DNA from: Bifidobacterium breve DSM 20213 = JCM 1192 | GTDB lineage: Bacteria > Actinomycetota > Actinomycetes > Actinomycetales > Bifidobacteriaceae | Assembly: GCF_001025175.1 (NCBI RefSeq) | Contig: NZ_AP012324.1 | Span: 806,001 to 870,000, forward strand | Length of the DNA: 64,000 nt | Direction of reading: 5' to 3' | In this document: piece by piece, positions 34,587 to 43,185 of the stretch | Layout: each line of letters begins with the position of its first letter | How positions within the stretch are numbered: position 1 is the stretch's first letter | The notes under the pieces: generated by a model | The model's database searches: none | Told to the model about the DNA's origin: nothing | The model's input: the letters and a program-made list of their open reading frames with translations, nothing else | Made by a program: the position numbers and the translations under genes

Positions 34587-37500
34587 ATGAATCCGACAGC
34601 GAATAGCGATATCCATGAAGCTGTGGTCGATGCCATATCGGCAAGGCCATACACGCACCGGCAGGATGTGGATGCCGGCATAGTGGCGGTAGTCACCGTT
34701 GAAGCGGATATGCGTTTTCTCAATGCCACGCTTCGCTCGCTGCTCACGCAAAGCGTATTGCCGGGCGTTATCGTCATAGCCGATGCCACTGGGCTCACAA
34801 CGCGATCGGTGCAAACTTCATTTGAGGTGATCCACTCACCTGCAGGTCCCGCAATGGAGGTGCCGCAGGCAAAGCAGGTGAGCGTGCAAGTGGTGCGTGC
34901 CAAGGGGGCGCGTTCATTTGGTGATGCCGTATCCAAGGCGCTCGCCGCCGCCGATCTTGATTCTTCCACGCGTGCGGTGTGGATGCTGCATGATGATTCC
35001 CGTCCTTCGGATAACTGGTGCCTGGAGCGATTGCTCGAGGCGTGGCGCAATGCTTCCGGAGCCGGCATCCTAGGATGCAAACAGTGCGATTGGGGAGGCA
35101 CCCAATTGCATGATGTTGGTATGTACGCCGGCAATCATGCCGTGCACTCCCTCGTGGTCGACGGTGAGCCCGATCAAGAGCAATATGATGGTCGGCAGGA
35201 TGTTTTCGCGGTTTCCCTTGCGGGAGCATTGGTTCCGTTATCGCAACTCAGACGACTGAAGGGCATTAATCATTGGTTCACTACCTACAGTGAATCGGTT
35301 GACTTCTGCCGCCGTGTCTGCTTAAGCGGCAGGCGCGTGGTTATTGTGCCGCAGGCGGAAATCTCGCATCGTCGCGCACGCTATGAGGGCATCCGTACCC
35401 GTGGCGGCGAACCGTTGAATGAGGAGAGTGCCATCAATCCGGCCATGACGGTGGCTCGTTCGCAGCAGCGGTATCTGTACACCGACATTGCACGCTCGGC
35501 ATGGATGGTGGTATGGCTGTGGCGTTTATTGCGTAGTTTCGGCATGGCCATCGCGATGTTGTTCCGCAAAAAGCCATATGAGGCATGGGTGCAGCTGTGT
35601 CTGCCGTGGTTGGCGTTGACCTCCATCGCCGGTGCCATGCGATCGCGCAGTCTGGTGACTCGGCAATCCAAAGTGTCCATGTCCTCATTGCAGGTGCTGA
35701 CTGCCGATCGCCAGCAAATCAAGCAATTCCATGACCGTCGTGACGCGTTCATGGCCCAGAAGGGGCTGGTATTGCTGAGCCCTCTGGAACGTGCCCATCT
35801 CAGGATTCGTCTGATGCGCCGCTGGGCGGGGGCCTTGGGATTGGCCGTGGTGTGCTTTGTAGCGGTGATGCTGCTGTATTGGCCGGTGTTCCGTTCGCTG
35901 TTCTCTGACGGATCGTTGTATTCCAATGCGTTGTTGCCCACGGGCGCAAGTTTCGAGCAATTGGTGCAGTCCGCCACTACGCCGTGGGTGTTTGGATCCG
36001 GCGTTGGCCTTCCCGCACCCCCCACGCCGTGGCTGTTGGTATTGATGGTCGCGTCCATCGTCACTGCTGGTCATGTTCCTGCCGCCTTGGGACTGATCTT
36101 GTTTGCCGCTGCGCCGTTGAGCGCCTTGTCATTCTGGGCACTGGCGGGTATCTTTACGCGTTCGGATGTCGTCCGTGTGCTGGGCGGATTGCTATGGGCC
36201 TCAACCGGCATGATGTTTGGCTGGTATGCACAGGCGAATCTTCCCATGCTCACTGTTCTGGTGTTTTTGCCTGCCGCTTTTGCATTCGTGTTCCGTGCAG
36301 TGGGCATGTACCACACCGAGGATCCGTTGAAGCCTCACCCGTCCGTACAAGCCGCGGCCATCTCCGCGTTGTGCTTTGTTCCCGTGGTGGCCGCTGAGCC
36401 GCAACTGCTGCTGGCGTTGATTGTGGTATTCCTTATTTTCCTGCTGTTCGTGCAGCGCAAGCGCGCCGCATTATTGCTGATTCCCGTGCCTGCAGCTTTT
36501 GCCGTGGCCCCCACCATTCTCAACTCCATCCGATACGCAGACGAAGGATTTTGGCGTCAGCTGTTCGGCGATATCATGTTGCCTTCCTCGGCGCAGAACG
36601 GATCGCCGGCCTCATTGAGCCTGCTTGAATCGGCTCAACGGGCGTTGGGCTGGAATCCTTTGTCCGGACAGGCCGTCGATATTGCAATGGCTGTGGTCTT
36701 CATAGCGATTACCATCCTGGCGGTTGCCTCGTTGGTGTTGCCTTTTGCACTGAGAACATCACGACTGATGTGGGTGGTCATCGTCTGCGGCGGTGTGCTG
36801 GCCATGTCTTCAAGCCGTATTGCCATCTCAGTCGATGCTGATGGCGTGGTGGCGGGTTCCGCCCAGCCCGGCATGCTGATGATGATCATGGGTTTCCTGG
36901 CCTGTGTCTGTCTGGTGGCCGGCGGTGCCGTCAAGCGGTTCCTTCCGCTGCATTCTTCGTCCGGCGAGCAGACCACGGAGAATCGTCTTCACCCGTTGAT
37001 TGTCTTCGGTCGTGCCGTTCTTGCGGTGTTGCTGGCTGTCTGCATCGGTATTCAATGTTGGTATGGACTGGTGCGCCATCAAGATGAGGGACTTAATGTT
37101 TCCGGTTCCGGCCTGCCCATGGTGGTCACCGATTACCTGGAGTCCGGAGTGGACCATCGTGTGCTGGCGGTCAGCGCTCAGACACGCAATACGGTCAATT
37201 ACACGGTGATGCGCACCTCCAGAGGCGATTTGATCGATAGTTCGCCGGTGGAACGGGTGCGTTTGCTCGATGGCAAGCATGATGACGTCGATCAGGTGCT
37301 GGCCAAGGCGTGCGCGACTTTGCTGTCCAATCCGGACGAGCAGGCGATTGCCGATATCAGCGCTCTTGGTTTTGGTGGCATCTATGTGGTCGCCGATACG
37401 CAATCCGATGCCGATACAGTGCCTTACGAACAGTTGAGCACCAATATCGCCGCTTCGGACGGCACGCAGTCGCTGGTCTCCACCGATGCCGGCAGCTATT

Positions 37501-37679
37501 ACCGACTCACGCTGCAGAACGCCGATGCCCAGAATGTTGACACCTCTTGGCAGCAGCGTACACAGCAGAGCGCTTGGCGATATGCATGGCTGATTTGCCT
37601 ATCGGTGATTCTGGTGCTGTATTGCCTTGTCGCAGTGCCGCGCAGACGGTTGCTTGCCGGATTGGAGGTGGAAGCATGA
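34587..37679 (+). CDS. GT2 glycosyltransferase fused to a polytopic membrane domain
   Basis: A 1030-residue protein. Residues ~25-270 are a GT2 domain: VAVVTVEADMRFLNATLRSLL..VIVIADA, a metal-binding HDDS in VWMLHDDSRPSDNWCLERLL, GILGCKQCDWGG and the acceptor-site segment YSESVDFCRRVCLSGRRV. From ~300 there are about a dozen hydrophobic segments ending near 755. An extracytoplasmic C-terminal domain (~770-995) and a last membrane anchor (YAWLICLSVILVLYCLVAV) close it. It would polymerise or transfer sugars to an envelope glycan. It overlaps the following DUF5719 gene (ATGA) and follows whiB2, matching the actinobacterial order of envelope genes. Confidence 0.9.
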   Translation: MNPTANSDIHEAVVDAISARPYTHRQDVDAGIVAVVTVEADMRFLNATLRSLLTQSVLPGVIVIADATGLTTRSVQTSFEVIHSPAGPAMEVPQAKQVSVQVVRAKGARSFGDAVSKALAAADLDSSTRAVWMLHDDSRPSDNWCLERLLEAWRNASGAGILGCKQCDWGGTQLHDVGMYAGNHAVHSLVVDGEPDQEQYDGRQDVFAVSLAGALVPLSQLRRLKGINHWFTTYSESVDFCRRVCLSGRRVVIVPQAEISHRRARYEGIRTRGGEPLNEESAINPAMTVARSQQRYLYTDIARSAWMVVWLWRLLRSFGMAIAMLFRKKPYEAWVQLCLPWLALTSIAGAMRSRSLVTRQSKVSMSSLQVLTADRQQIKQFHDRRDAFMAQKGLVLLSPLERAHLRIRLMRRWAGALGLAVVCFVAVMLLYWPVFRSLFSDGSLYSNALLPTGASFEQLVQSATTPWVFGSGVGLPAPPTPWLLVLMVASIVTAGHVPAALGLILFAAAPLSALSFWALAGIFTRSDVVRVLGGLLWASTGMMFGWYAQANLPMLTVLVFLPAAFAFVFRAVGMYHTEDPLKPHPSVQAAAISALCFVPVVAAEPQLLLALIVVFLIFLLFVQRKRAALLLIPVPAAFAVAPTILNSIRYADEGFWRQLFGDIMLPSSAQNGSPASLSLLESAQRALGWNPLSGQAVDIAMAVVFIAITILAVASLVLPFALRTSRLMWVVIVCGGVLAMSSSRIAISVDADGVVAGSAQPGMLMMIMGFLACVCLVAGGAVKRFLPLHSSSGEQTTENRLHPLIVFGRAVLAVLLAVCIGIQCWYGLVRHQDEGLNVSGSGLPMVVTDYLESGVDHRVLAVSAQTRNTVNYTVMRTSRGDLIDSSPVERVRLLDGKHDDVDQVLAKACATLLSNPDEQAIADISALGFGGIYVVADTQSDADTVPYEQLSTNIAASDGTQSLVSTDAGSYYRLTLQNADAQNVDTSWQQRTQQSAWRYAWLICLSVILVLYCLVAVPRRRLLAGLEVEA

Positions 37680-39217
37680 GCAAGGAGATAGTTTCCAAGT
37701 CTAGGCGTGTGACCAGCGTGGTGATCGGTGCGATCACCATGATTGTGCTGATTGCGTTGCTGGCCGTTTTGGTGGTGCTTCCTGGATCCAAGCAGTGGGT
37801 GGATGCGGTGGCGGCCACCGACGACGCCATCGACCAGACCGTCAGTCCCACGCAGACTGAGGCCTATTGTCCTGCCCCTATGGGGTTGGCCGATACTGGC
37901 AGCTACGGGGATAGCGCCTTCCAAGCGACAACCGGTAACCTCAGCACACAAGCGCGTTATGCCGCTTTTGACTCCGTATACAGCGCCACGGTATCCGCGT
38001 TCGGTGATGATTCCGCTGACAACATCACCTTGAAGGATGCCGATCCGACCGATAACGACGCCGTCAAAACAGGTGCCCAGTCAATCGACAACGGGTCTCG
38101 CCTTCTCGATACACGCATGCTGCAGGCTGCTGAAGGCACAGGCACTGTCGGCTCCATTGCCTCCTGGGCGGATGACGGTGACCTCAAAGGTGTATCCGCA
38201 TCATCATGTGAGACCACGGCCTTAAGCCAATCATTCCTGCTGTCCGGTACGGCGACCGGCACCACGCAGCAGCTGATTATCGCCAATCCCTCCACCAAGC
38301 CCACTACCGTGGAGATAAAGATTTGGGGATCGAAGCAGTCAGGCGAGATGGCATTGTCCACGCAATCCTCATTGGCCATTCCCGCCAGCGGCGAGAATGC
38401 ACTGGACTTGGCAGCTGCCGCACCGAATCAGCAGGGGCTGTACGTCACCGTATCCAGCAAGGAGACTCCGATCGCGGCTGTTGTCCGCACGGTGTCCATG
38501 AATGGACTGACGTCAAAAGGCTCGGATTTCGCGCTGCCGCTTCATGATGCGTCCAATGCCTCAGTGGCCACGTCGATCGCGAAGGGCGATGCGGTGGATG
38601 CCTACCTATATGCCGCTTCCGCGACGGGTGTCACGTTGTCGTGGATCACCGAGCATGGTCTGGTACAGGCAAAGGATGCAACATTGCAGGCCAATCGGGT
38701 GACCGTCGTCGATTTGGGTGAGGCTCCCGAAGATGCATTGGGCGTGATGTCCACTGCCGAAGACGATGTGGCTTTCAGTGTGAAGGCGTCCCAGTCCGGT
38801 GATGACGATCAGGCTGATTTCGCCCTGATTAATGCCGCGGCTCCGGCTTCGTTTACTGGTCTTGCCATTCCTGATGATGTGGATGCCACGGTATCGTTGG
38901 CGAACTCGTCCAATCAGTCACGTAAGGCCACGTTGCATGCCTATGACGCCGACGGCAAGGCTACCGCCTCCAAGGAAGTGGAGATTGACGCCAATGCCGC
39001 CACGACGATAGATATCAAGGATCTGTCGAAAGACAATGAATCGGCGGTACTGTTGATGCTCGAGGACCAGTCTCAGCAGATTGGCTGGGGCGTGCGCTTG
39101 ACCCACGCCAACCTTGGCGATGACAAAGTCGCCGGTCTGGCATCGCTGGGTGCCACGCCGCTGATGCCTGCCACCACCCATGTCTGGGCGCGCAGCAATC
39201 CCTCGATCGTCCACTAG
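37676..39217 (+). CDS. DUF5719-like membrane-anchored extracytoplasmic protein
   Basis: A 513-residue protein with a short basic N-terminus, one membrane segment (VTSVVIGAITMIVLIALLAVLVVLP, ~12-36) and an extracytoplasmic region dominated by beta-rich sequence (TTQQLIIANPSTKPTTVEIKIWGSKQ, TVSLANSSNQSRKATLHAYDADG), typical of DUF5719. No catalytic motif is visible. The start overlaps the stop of the giant glycosyltransferase (ATGA; GGAGGTGG upstream), so the two are translationally coupled and are probably partners in envelope glycan assembly (inference). Confidence 0.82.
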   Translation: MSKEIVSKSRRVTSVVIGAITMIVLIALLAVLVVLPGSKQWVDAVAATDDAIDQTVSPTQTEAYCPAPMGLADTGSYGDSAFQATTGNLSTQARYAAFDSVYSATVSAFGDDSADNITLKDADPTDNDAVKTGAQSIDNGSRLLDTRMLQAAEGTGTVGSIASWADDGDLKGVSASSCETTALSQSFLLSGTATGTTQQLIIANPSTKPTTVEIKIWGSKQSGEMALSTQSSLAIPASGENALDLAAAAPNQQGLYVTVSSKETPIAAVVRTVSMNGLTSKGSDFALPLHDASNASVATSIAKGDAVDAYLYAASATGVTLSWITEHGLVQAKDATLQANRVTVVDLGEAPEDALGVMSTAEDDVAFSVKASQSGDDDQADFALINAAAPASFTGLAIPDDVDATVSLANSSNQSRKATLHAYDADGKATASKEVEIDANAATTIDIKDLSKDNESAVLLMLEDQSQQIGWGVRLTHANLGDDKVAGLASLGATPLMPATTHVWARSNPSIVH

Positions 39218-39238
39218 GCGAGTGGACCCTGGGTTTAT

Positions 39239-39667
39239 TTACAGTCCAAAGTCAGGGTCGATTTCCTCGGGTCTGCGGCCGTAGAGTTCCGCCATTCGGG
39301 AAACCAGCTCGTCACGAATCGCCAGTTGCAGTTCGATTTTGGTGGGTGCTTGCGTCTGTAACGGCATGCGGTACAGCACGATGCGTGCCGGAATGCCATG
39401 CCCTGCGGGGAAGCATTGCGAGGTCATATTCGGCTCGACCTGCCACGGCACCGGATCCGACGGCGGCACATCTTCCACAGCGAATTGTAACGGGCGCACC
39501 AGTTCGGGCCAGGCATCGCCGAGGCGACGCACCTGAGCGGCCACCATATCGTCGAACATGCCGGTACGTGTGCGGTAGCGGGGCAGTCGGGTGCCGAACA
39601 TCGGGGTGCGCGTACCCCTGCCGTGACGATTGCGGTACACGCGGGCATTCCAAGGTGGCTGAAGCAT
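39239..39667 (-). CDS. Zincin-like metallopeptidase-family protein without an HExxH motif
   Basis: A 142-residue protein resembling the actinobacterial metallopeptidase-family (DUF1025-type) proteins: FDDMVAAQVRRLGDAWPELVRPLQFAVEDVPP, GIPARIVLYRMPLQ and ELQLAIRDELVSRMAELYGRRPEEIDPDF. In catalytic relatives the last segment holds HExxH; here it reads RDELVSRM, so zinc-protease activity is unlikely. ATG 39667 follows GGTGGAACC. It is convergent with the DUF5719 gene and divergent from the HAD gene. A similar small protein lies near whiB2 in mycobacteria, which supports conserved context. Confidence 0.75.
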   Translation of the reverse strand: MLQPPWNARVYRNRHGRGTRTPMFGTRLPRYRTRTGMFDDMVAAQVRRLGDAWPELVRPLQFAVEDVPPSDPVPWQVEPNMTSQCFPAGHGIPARIVLYRMPLQTQAPTKIELQLAIRDELVSRMAELYGRRPEEIDPDFGL

Positions 39668-39752
39668 GGTTCCACCATAGGCCAAGGCGACGGCAACATG
39701 CGCTAGGATTGGTTCATCGAATCGAATCTCATCAGCAAGGAGGACACGGCGA

Positions 39753-40556
39753 ATGGTGGTACGTTCGTGGGCCGAACTTGATTTGGATGACATATGCGCG
39801 CATGCACGAGTGTTCGGCTTTGATCTGGACAACACGCTGGCCAGTTCCAAACAACCTATGGAACCCGCGATGATCGCACGATTCAGCGCGTTGACCGCGC
39901 ACGCGACCGTGGCTTTGATTTCCGGAGGCGGCATGGACGTCGTCACCTCACAGGTGCTGGATGTATTGGGCCCGGATGCCGATCGCGGCCACCTGCATGT
40001 CATGCCTACGTCAGGCTCCCGCTACTATCGATGGGATGGGGAGCGCTGGGCGCTGGTCTACGCACATGATTTGGATGACCGCACCGTTGCCGCCATCACC
40101 TCCAGTCTGGAACGGCGCGCCAAGGAACTGGGCATGTGGGAAGAACATGTCTGGGGGAGTCGGATTGAAAATCGCGGCAGCCAGATCACCTTCTCGGCGC
40201 TTGGTCAGTATGCGCCCGTTGTCGCCAAGCAGTCATGGGATCCGGACAATATCAAGAAACGAGCGCTTGTTGAAGCGGTGAAAGCGGATTTGCCAGATTT
40301 GAGGGTGCGCTCCGGCGGATATTCCAGCGTGGATGTGAGTCAACATGGCATCGACAAGGCCTATGCGGTGCGTCGTCTTGCTGAGATACTTGATGTGCCG
40401 GTCGGCGGCATCGTATTCGTAGGAGATCGCATGACTCCTGACGGCAACGATTATCCAGCCGTCGCAGCCGGTGCCGTGGGCATGAAGGTCGAGAACCCCC
40501 AGGATGCGTTGGGCCTGATGGATGCATTGCTGCAACGTGTGGGAGCATCGGCCTAA
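39753..40556 (+). CDS. HAD-IIB phosphatase, phosphomannomutase-like
   Basis: A 267-residue HAD protein. Motif I is FGFDLDNTLASSKQPM, motif II the ISGG segment, and motif IV FVGDRMTPDGNDYPAVAAG, whose GD..(T)PGGNDYP form is typical of eukaryotic-type phosphomannomutase and related HAD-IIB enzymes. The cap domain lies between (~90-190). It could act as a sugar phosphatase or phosphomannomutase supplying mannose-1-phosphate; the cap would decide and cannot be judged here. CAAGGAGGACACG precedes the start. comF follows after 35 bp. Confidence 0.85.
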   Translation: MVVRSWAELDLDDICAHARVFGFDLDNTLASSKQPMEPAMIARFSALTAHATVALISGGGMDVVTSQVLDVLGPDADRGHLHVMPTSGSRYYRWDGERWALVYAHDLDDRTVAAITSSLERRAKELGMWEEHVWGSRIENRGSQITFSALGQYAPVVAKQSWDPDNIKKRALVEAVKADLPDLRVRSGGYSSVDVSQHGIDKAYAVRRLAEILDVPVGGIVFVGDRMTPDGNDYPAVAAGAVGMKVENPQDALGLMDALLQRVGASA

Positions 40557-40591
40557 ACGGTCGGGAGGCCTGCCTGGACGAAAGGGGATGC

Positions 40592-41302
40592 GTGTTGAGC
40601 TGGGATCGCCGTGATTCGTTGCTGGGCATGATGCGTGACGCGTTGTTTCCTCGTGGCTGTGCCGGGTGTGACAGACCGGATGAGGTACTGTGCGGCGACT
40701 GTCGTTCCCTATTCGCCAACTGGCGCAACCGGGAACTGGTATCAGGTCAAGAAACTCAGGGTGCTGTGCACACATGGTCCGCGTCAACATATCAGGGAGT
40801 CGTCAGGCATGCGATTCTTGCGTGGAAAGACCATGATGATACCGAGCTCGATACGATATTCGGCGAGGTAATGGCCTCATTACTGGAACACAGCGCCATT
40901 CACCGCTCCTGCCATCGGCAGACCGCCGTGCTCGTGGTTCCGGTACCTTCATCGCCGGCTTCGATGCGGCGCAGAGGGAGACGGCATATCGATCCGTTAT
41001 CCAAGGCCGTGGCAAACGCATTATGCGATTACGGCTTCGATGCGAAACCATATCGGGTATTGGCCAGTATTGCATCGGGCGGCCGATCGGTGCAGCAGGC
41101 GTCATCGGCTCAACGCGCCCAACGCATCGGTGGACGAATCGCACTTGTCTCTGATGCCGTGATGCAAGGCCAACAGGTGGTACTGGTCGATGACATCATC
41201 ACCACCGGCTCAACGTTGCGCCAATGCGCGCAAACCTGCAGACAGGCCGGCGCCGAGGTCATAGGGGCAATGACGCTTACCGAAGCCAAAAAGGTGGTAT
41301 AA
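40592..41302 (+). CDS. comF: ComF-family phosphoribosyltransferase-like protein
   Basis: A 236-residue protein. The N-terminal zinc-finger-like segment LFPRGCAGCDRPDEVLCGDCRSLF has the CxxC/CxxC pair of ComF/GntX proteins. The C-terminal phosphoribosyltransferase fold carries VLVVPVPSSPASMRRRGRRHIDPLSKAV and the PRPP-binding loop VVLVDDIITTGSTLRQCAQTC. ComF supports DNA uptake in competent bacteria, but such proteins are also found outside competence systems. The GTG start is preceded by AAAGGGGATGC. It probably forms an operon with the upstream HAD gene. Confidence 0.9.
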   Translation: MLSWDRRDSLLGMMRDALFPRGCAGCDRPDEVLCGDCRSLFANWRNRELVSGQETQGAVHTWSASTYQGVVRHAILAWKDHDDTELDTIFGEVMASLLEHSAIHRSCHRQTAVLVVPVPSSPASMRRRGRRHIDPLSKAVANALCDYGFDAKPYRVLASIASGGRSVQQASSAQRAQRIGGRIALVSDAVMQGQQVVLVDDIITTGSTLRQCAQTCRQAGAEVIGAMTLTEAKKVV

Positions 41303-41359
41303 CAACAAAGAATCCTCGCCGGATCGACGCGGATTCATTTGCGGCCGTGCGGCCCTAGA

Positions 41360-42433
41360 TCACTCATTGGCAATGTGATATTTGGGCAGGGTGATCTCAA
41401 AATCGGCGCCACGGGTGTCGTCCACGACCCTTACGCTGCCACCGTGCAATTGGGCGGCCCATCGTGCGATGGACAGGCCCAGGCCGGTGCCCCCGGATTC
41501 AGTACCCGGTCCCGTCTTGCCTTTGACGAAGCGGCGGAAAATATCGGAACGATCGGAAGGCGCAATCTGTGAGCCGAAATTGACCACATTGGTCACAATG
41601 GTGCCGTTGTCTTTGTCTTCATGCGTTTCGACCAGCACCGTGGTGTTATCGGGGGAGTGCTTGAGCGCGTTGGCAATGATGTTGGTGAACAGCTGACGGA
41701 GACGATCCTGATCGCCTTCCATCGTGATGTCATCGCTCACGCGCATCTGAATATCATGAGCATGCCCGCCATCGGCGATTTCCAACGGTTCAACGGTTTC
41801 GTCCAGGAATTCGGCGACGTTGAACTGCTCGATGTTCAGACTGGCGGCTCCAGCTTCCATACGGCTCAGATCCAGCAGGAAGGCAATAAGATCGCTCAGG
41901 CGCTGCGTCTGGGTAAGAATGCCCTCAAGATTGGCTGACGTGGGTTCAGTGACCCCATCAGCCATGTTCTCGACCATCGCCTGCAATGCAGACACCGGCG
42001 TGCGCAGTTCGTGGCTAACGTTGGCAATCATGTCCAGACGCATTTTGTCGGCATGCTCTAACTCTTCGGCCATTTCGTTGAAGGAGCGCGCAAGCTGGCC
42101 CACTTCATCATGACGTTCCTGATCGATGTTCACACGCACGGTGTAATCGCCCTCGGCCATGGCTTCAGCCACGTCACGCATCTGGCGCAGAGGTGCGGTG
42201 ATACCTCGAGAAAAGAAATAGGTAATGCCCAGCGCCACTACCAGAGTCAGGGGCATGGCAATCCAACCGGACCATCCGAATTTCAGGAGAAACCAGCACA
42301 TCGCGAAGGCGATGGCGGTGGCGCAAACGATAAGCGCACTGAGCTCCAGCTTGAGCGAAGAGAACAAATCAACCGGCTTGACACGCTTGGTGGCGTTGTC
42401 GAGCCGGGATTTCGTTGATTGCGGAGATGCCAT
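41360..42433 (-). CDS. Sensor histidine kinase, short intramembrane-sensing type
   Basis: A 357-residue kinase. Two membrane helices (~30-50 and ~55-74) are separated by only a few residues, so there is no extracytoplasmic sensor domain. A HAMP domain follows (SRGITAPLRQMRDVAEAMAEGDYTVRV), then HisKA with the phospho-acceptor H141 in MIANVSHELRTPVSALQ, and HATPase_c with LRQLFTNIIANALKHSP (N-box), the DIFRRFVKGK (F-box) and GTGLGLSIARWAAQLHGG (G2). The ATG overlaps the stop of the response regulator, so they form one operon. The stimulus is likely membrane or envelope state (inference). Confidence 0.92.
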   Translation of the reverse strand: MASPQSTKSRLDNATKRVKPVDLFSSLKLELSALIVCATAIAFAMCWFLLKFGWSGWIAMPLTLVVALGITYFFSRGITAPLRQMRDVAEAMAEGDYTVRVNIDQERHDEVGQLARSFNEMAEELEHADKMRLDMIANVSHELRTPVSALQAMVENMADGVTEPTSANLEGILTQTQRLSDLIAFLLDLSRMEAGAASLNIEQFNVAEFLDETVEPLEIADGGHAHDIQMRVSDDITMEGDQDRLRQLFTNIIANALKHSPDNTTVLVETHEDKDNGTIVTNVVNFGSQIAPSDRSDIFRRFVKGKTGPGTESGGTGLGLSIARWAAQLHGGSVRVVDDTRGADFEITLPKYHIANE

Positions 42434-43155
42434 TACTCGGTCGGCGGTTCGAAGGCGTAGCCCACACCATGCACGGTGCGAATCATATCGGCGCCAAGCT
42501 TATGGCGCAGGGCCTTGACGTGGCTATCGACGGTGCGGGTGCCAGAGGCATCCACCCAGTCCCACACCTCTTCAAGCAGCTTCTCACGAGTGAGCACCGA
42601 CTTCGGACGACGTGCCAGCGTGGCCAGCAAATCGAATTCGGTCGGGGTCAGGTGCACCTGCTCACCGTTGACGGTGACGATGCGCTGGGCCGGATCGATG
42701 ACCATGGAACCGAAATCAAGAATCTTCTCGTTCTCGGAATTCTTGGCGATGACCTTGGCGCGTTCCACGCGGCGCAGCAGCGCCTTGCAGCGGGCGATGA
42801 GCTCACGCATGGAGAACGGCTTGGTCATGTAATCGTCAGCACCGGCACCCAGGCCAATGACCTTGTCAGTTTCATCGTCACGGGCGGTGAGGATCAGCAC
42901 AGGAACCGGGCGCTCGGCAACGATACGCTTAGTGGCTTCAAGACCATCCATAACCGGCAGCATGATATCCATGATGACCAGATCGGGCTTGAGCTGCAAG
43001 GCGGCCTGAACGGCGGAAGCGCCATCTCCAGCCACACGGGCGGTCCATCCTTCAGCAGTGATGCGCTGGGCGATGGCAGTGGCGAGTGTCGGCTCGTCCT
43101 CCACTACCAACACCGTGCGCGGAGCCGTGTTCTGATGCGCTGTGGAATTCAGCAT
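42433..43155 (-). CDS. OmpR-family response regulator
   Basis: A 240-residue regulator. The receiver domain has the acidic pair in VLVVEDEP, phospho-acceptor D63 in LVIMDIMLPVMDGLEA, the switch Thr in LILTARDDE and the Lys in YMTKPFSMREL. The C-terminal winged helix carries VHLTPTEFDLLATLARRPKSVLTREKLLEEVWDW and TRTVDSHVKALRHKLG. It is co-transcribed with the kinase gene (stop/start overlap). The operon lies just downstream of glgB on the same strand, 30 bp away; read-through from glgB is possible since no terminator separates them. Confidence 0.95.
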   Translation of the reverse strand: MLNSTAHQNTAPRTVLVVEDEPTLATAIAQRITAEGWTARVAGDGASAVQAALQLKPDLVIMDIMLPVMDGLEATKRIVAERPVPVLILTARDDETDKVIGLGAGADDYMTKPFSMRELIARCKALLRRVERAKVIAKNSENEKILDFGSMVIDPAQRIVTVNGEQVHLTPTEFDLLATLARRPKSVLTREKLLEEVWDWVDASGTRTVDSHVKALRHKLGADMIRTVHGVGYAFEPPTE

Positions 43156-43185
43156 GAATAGTTACCTTTCAGCCTGTTGGCTAAT

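Noticed and set aside
39239..40003. Longer minus-strand start for the zincin-like gene
   Set aside because: The extra part overlaps the divergent HAD gene; ATG 39667 has a ribosome-binding site and gives the family length.
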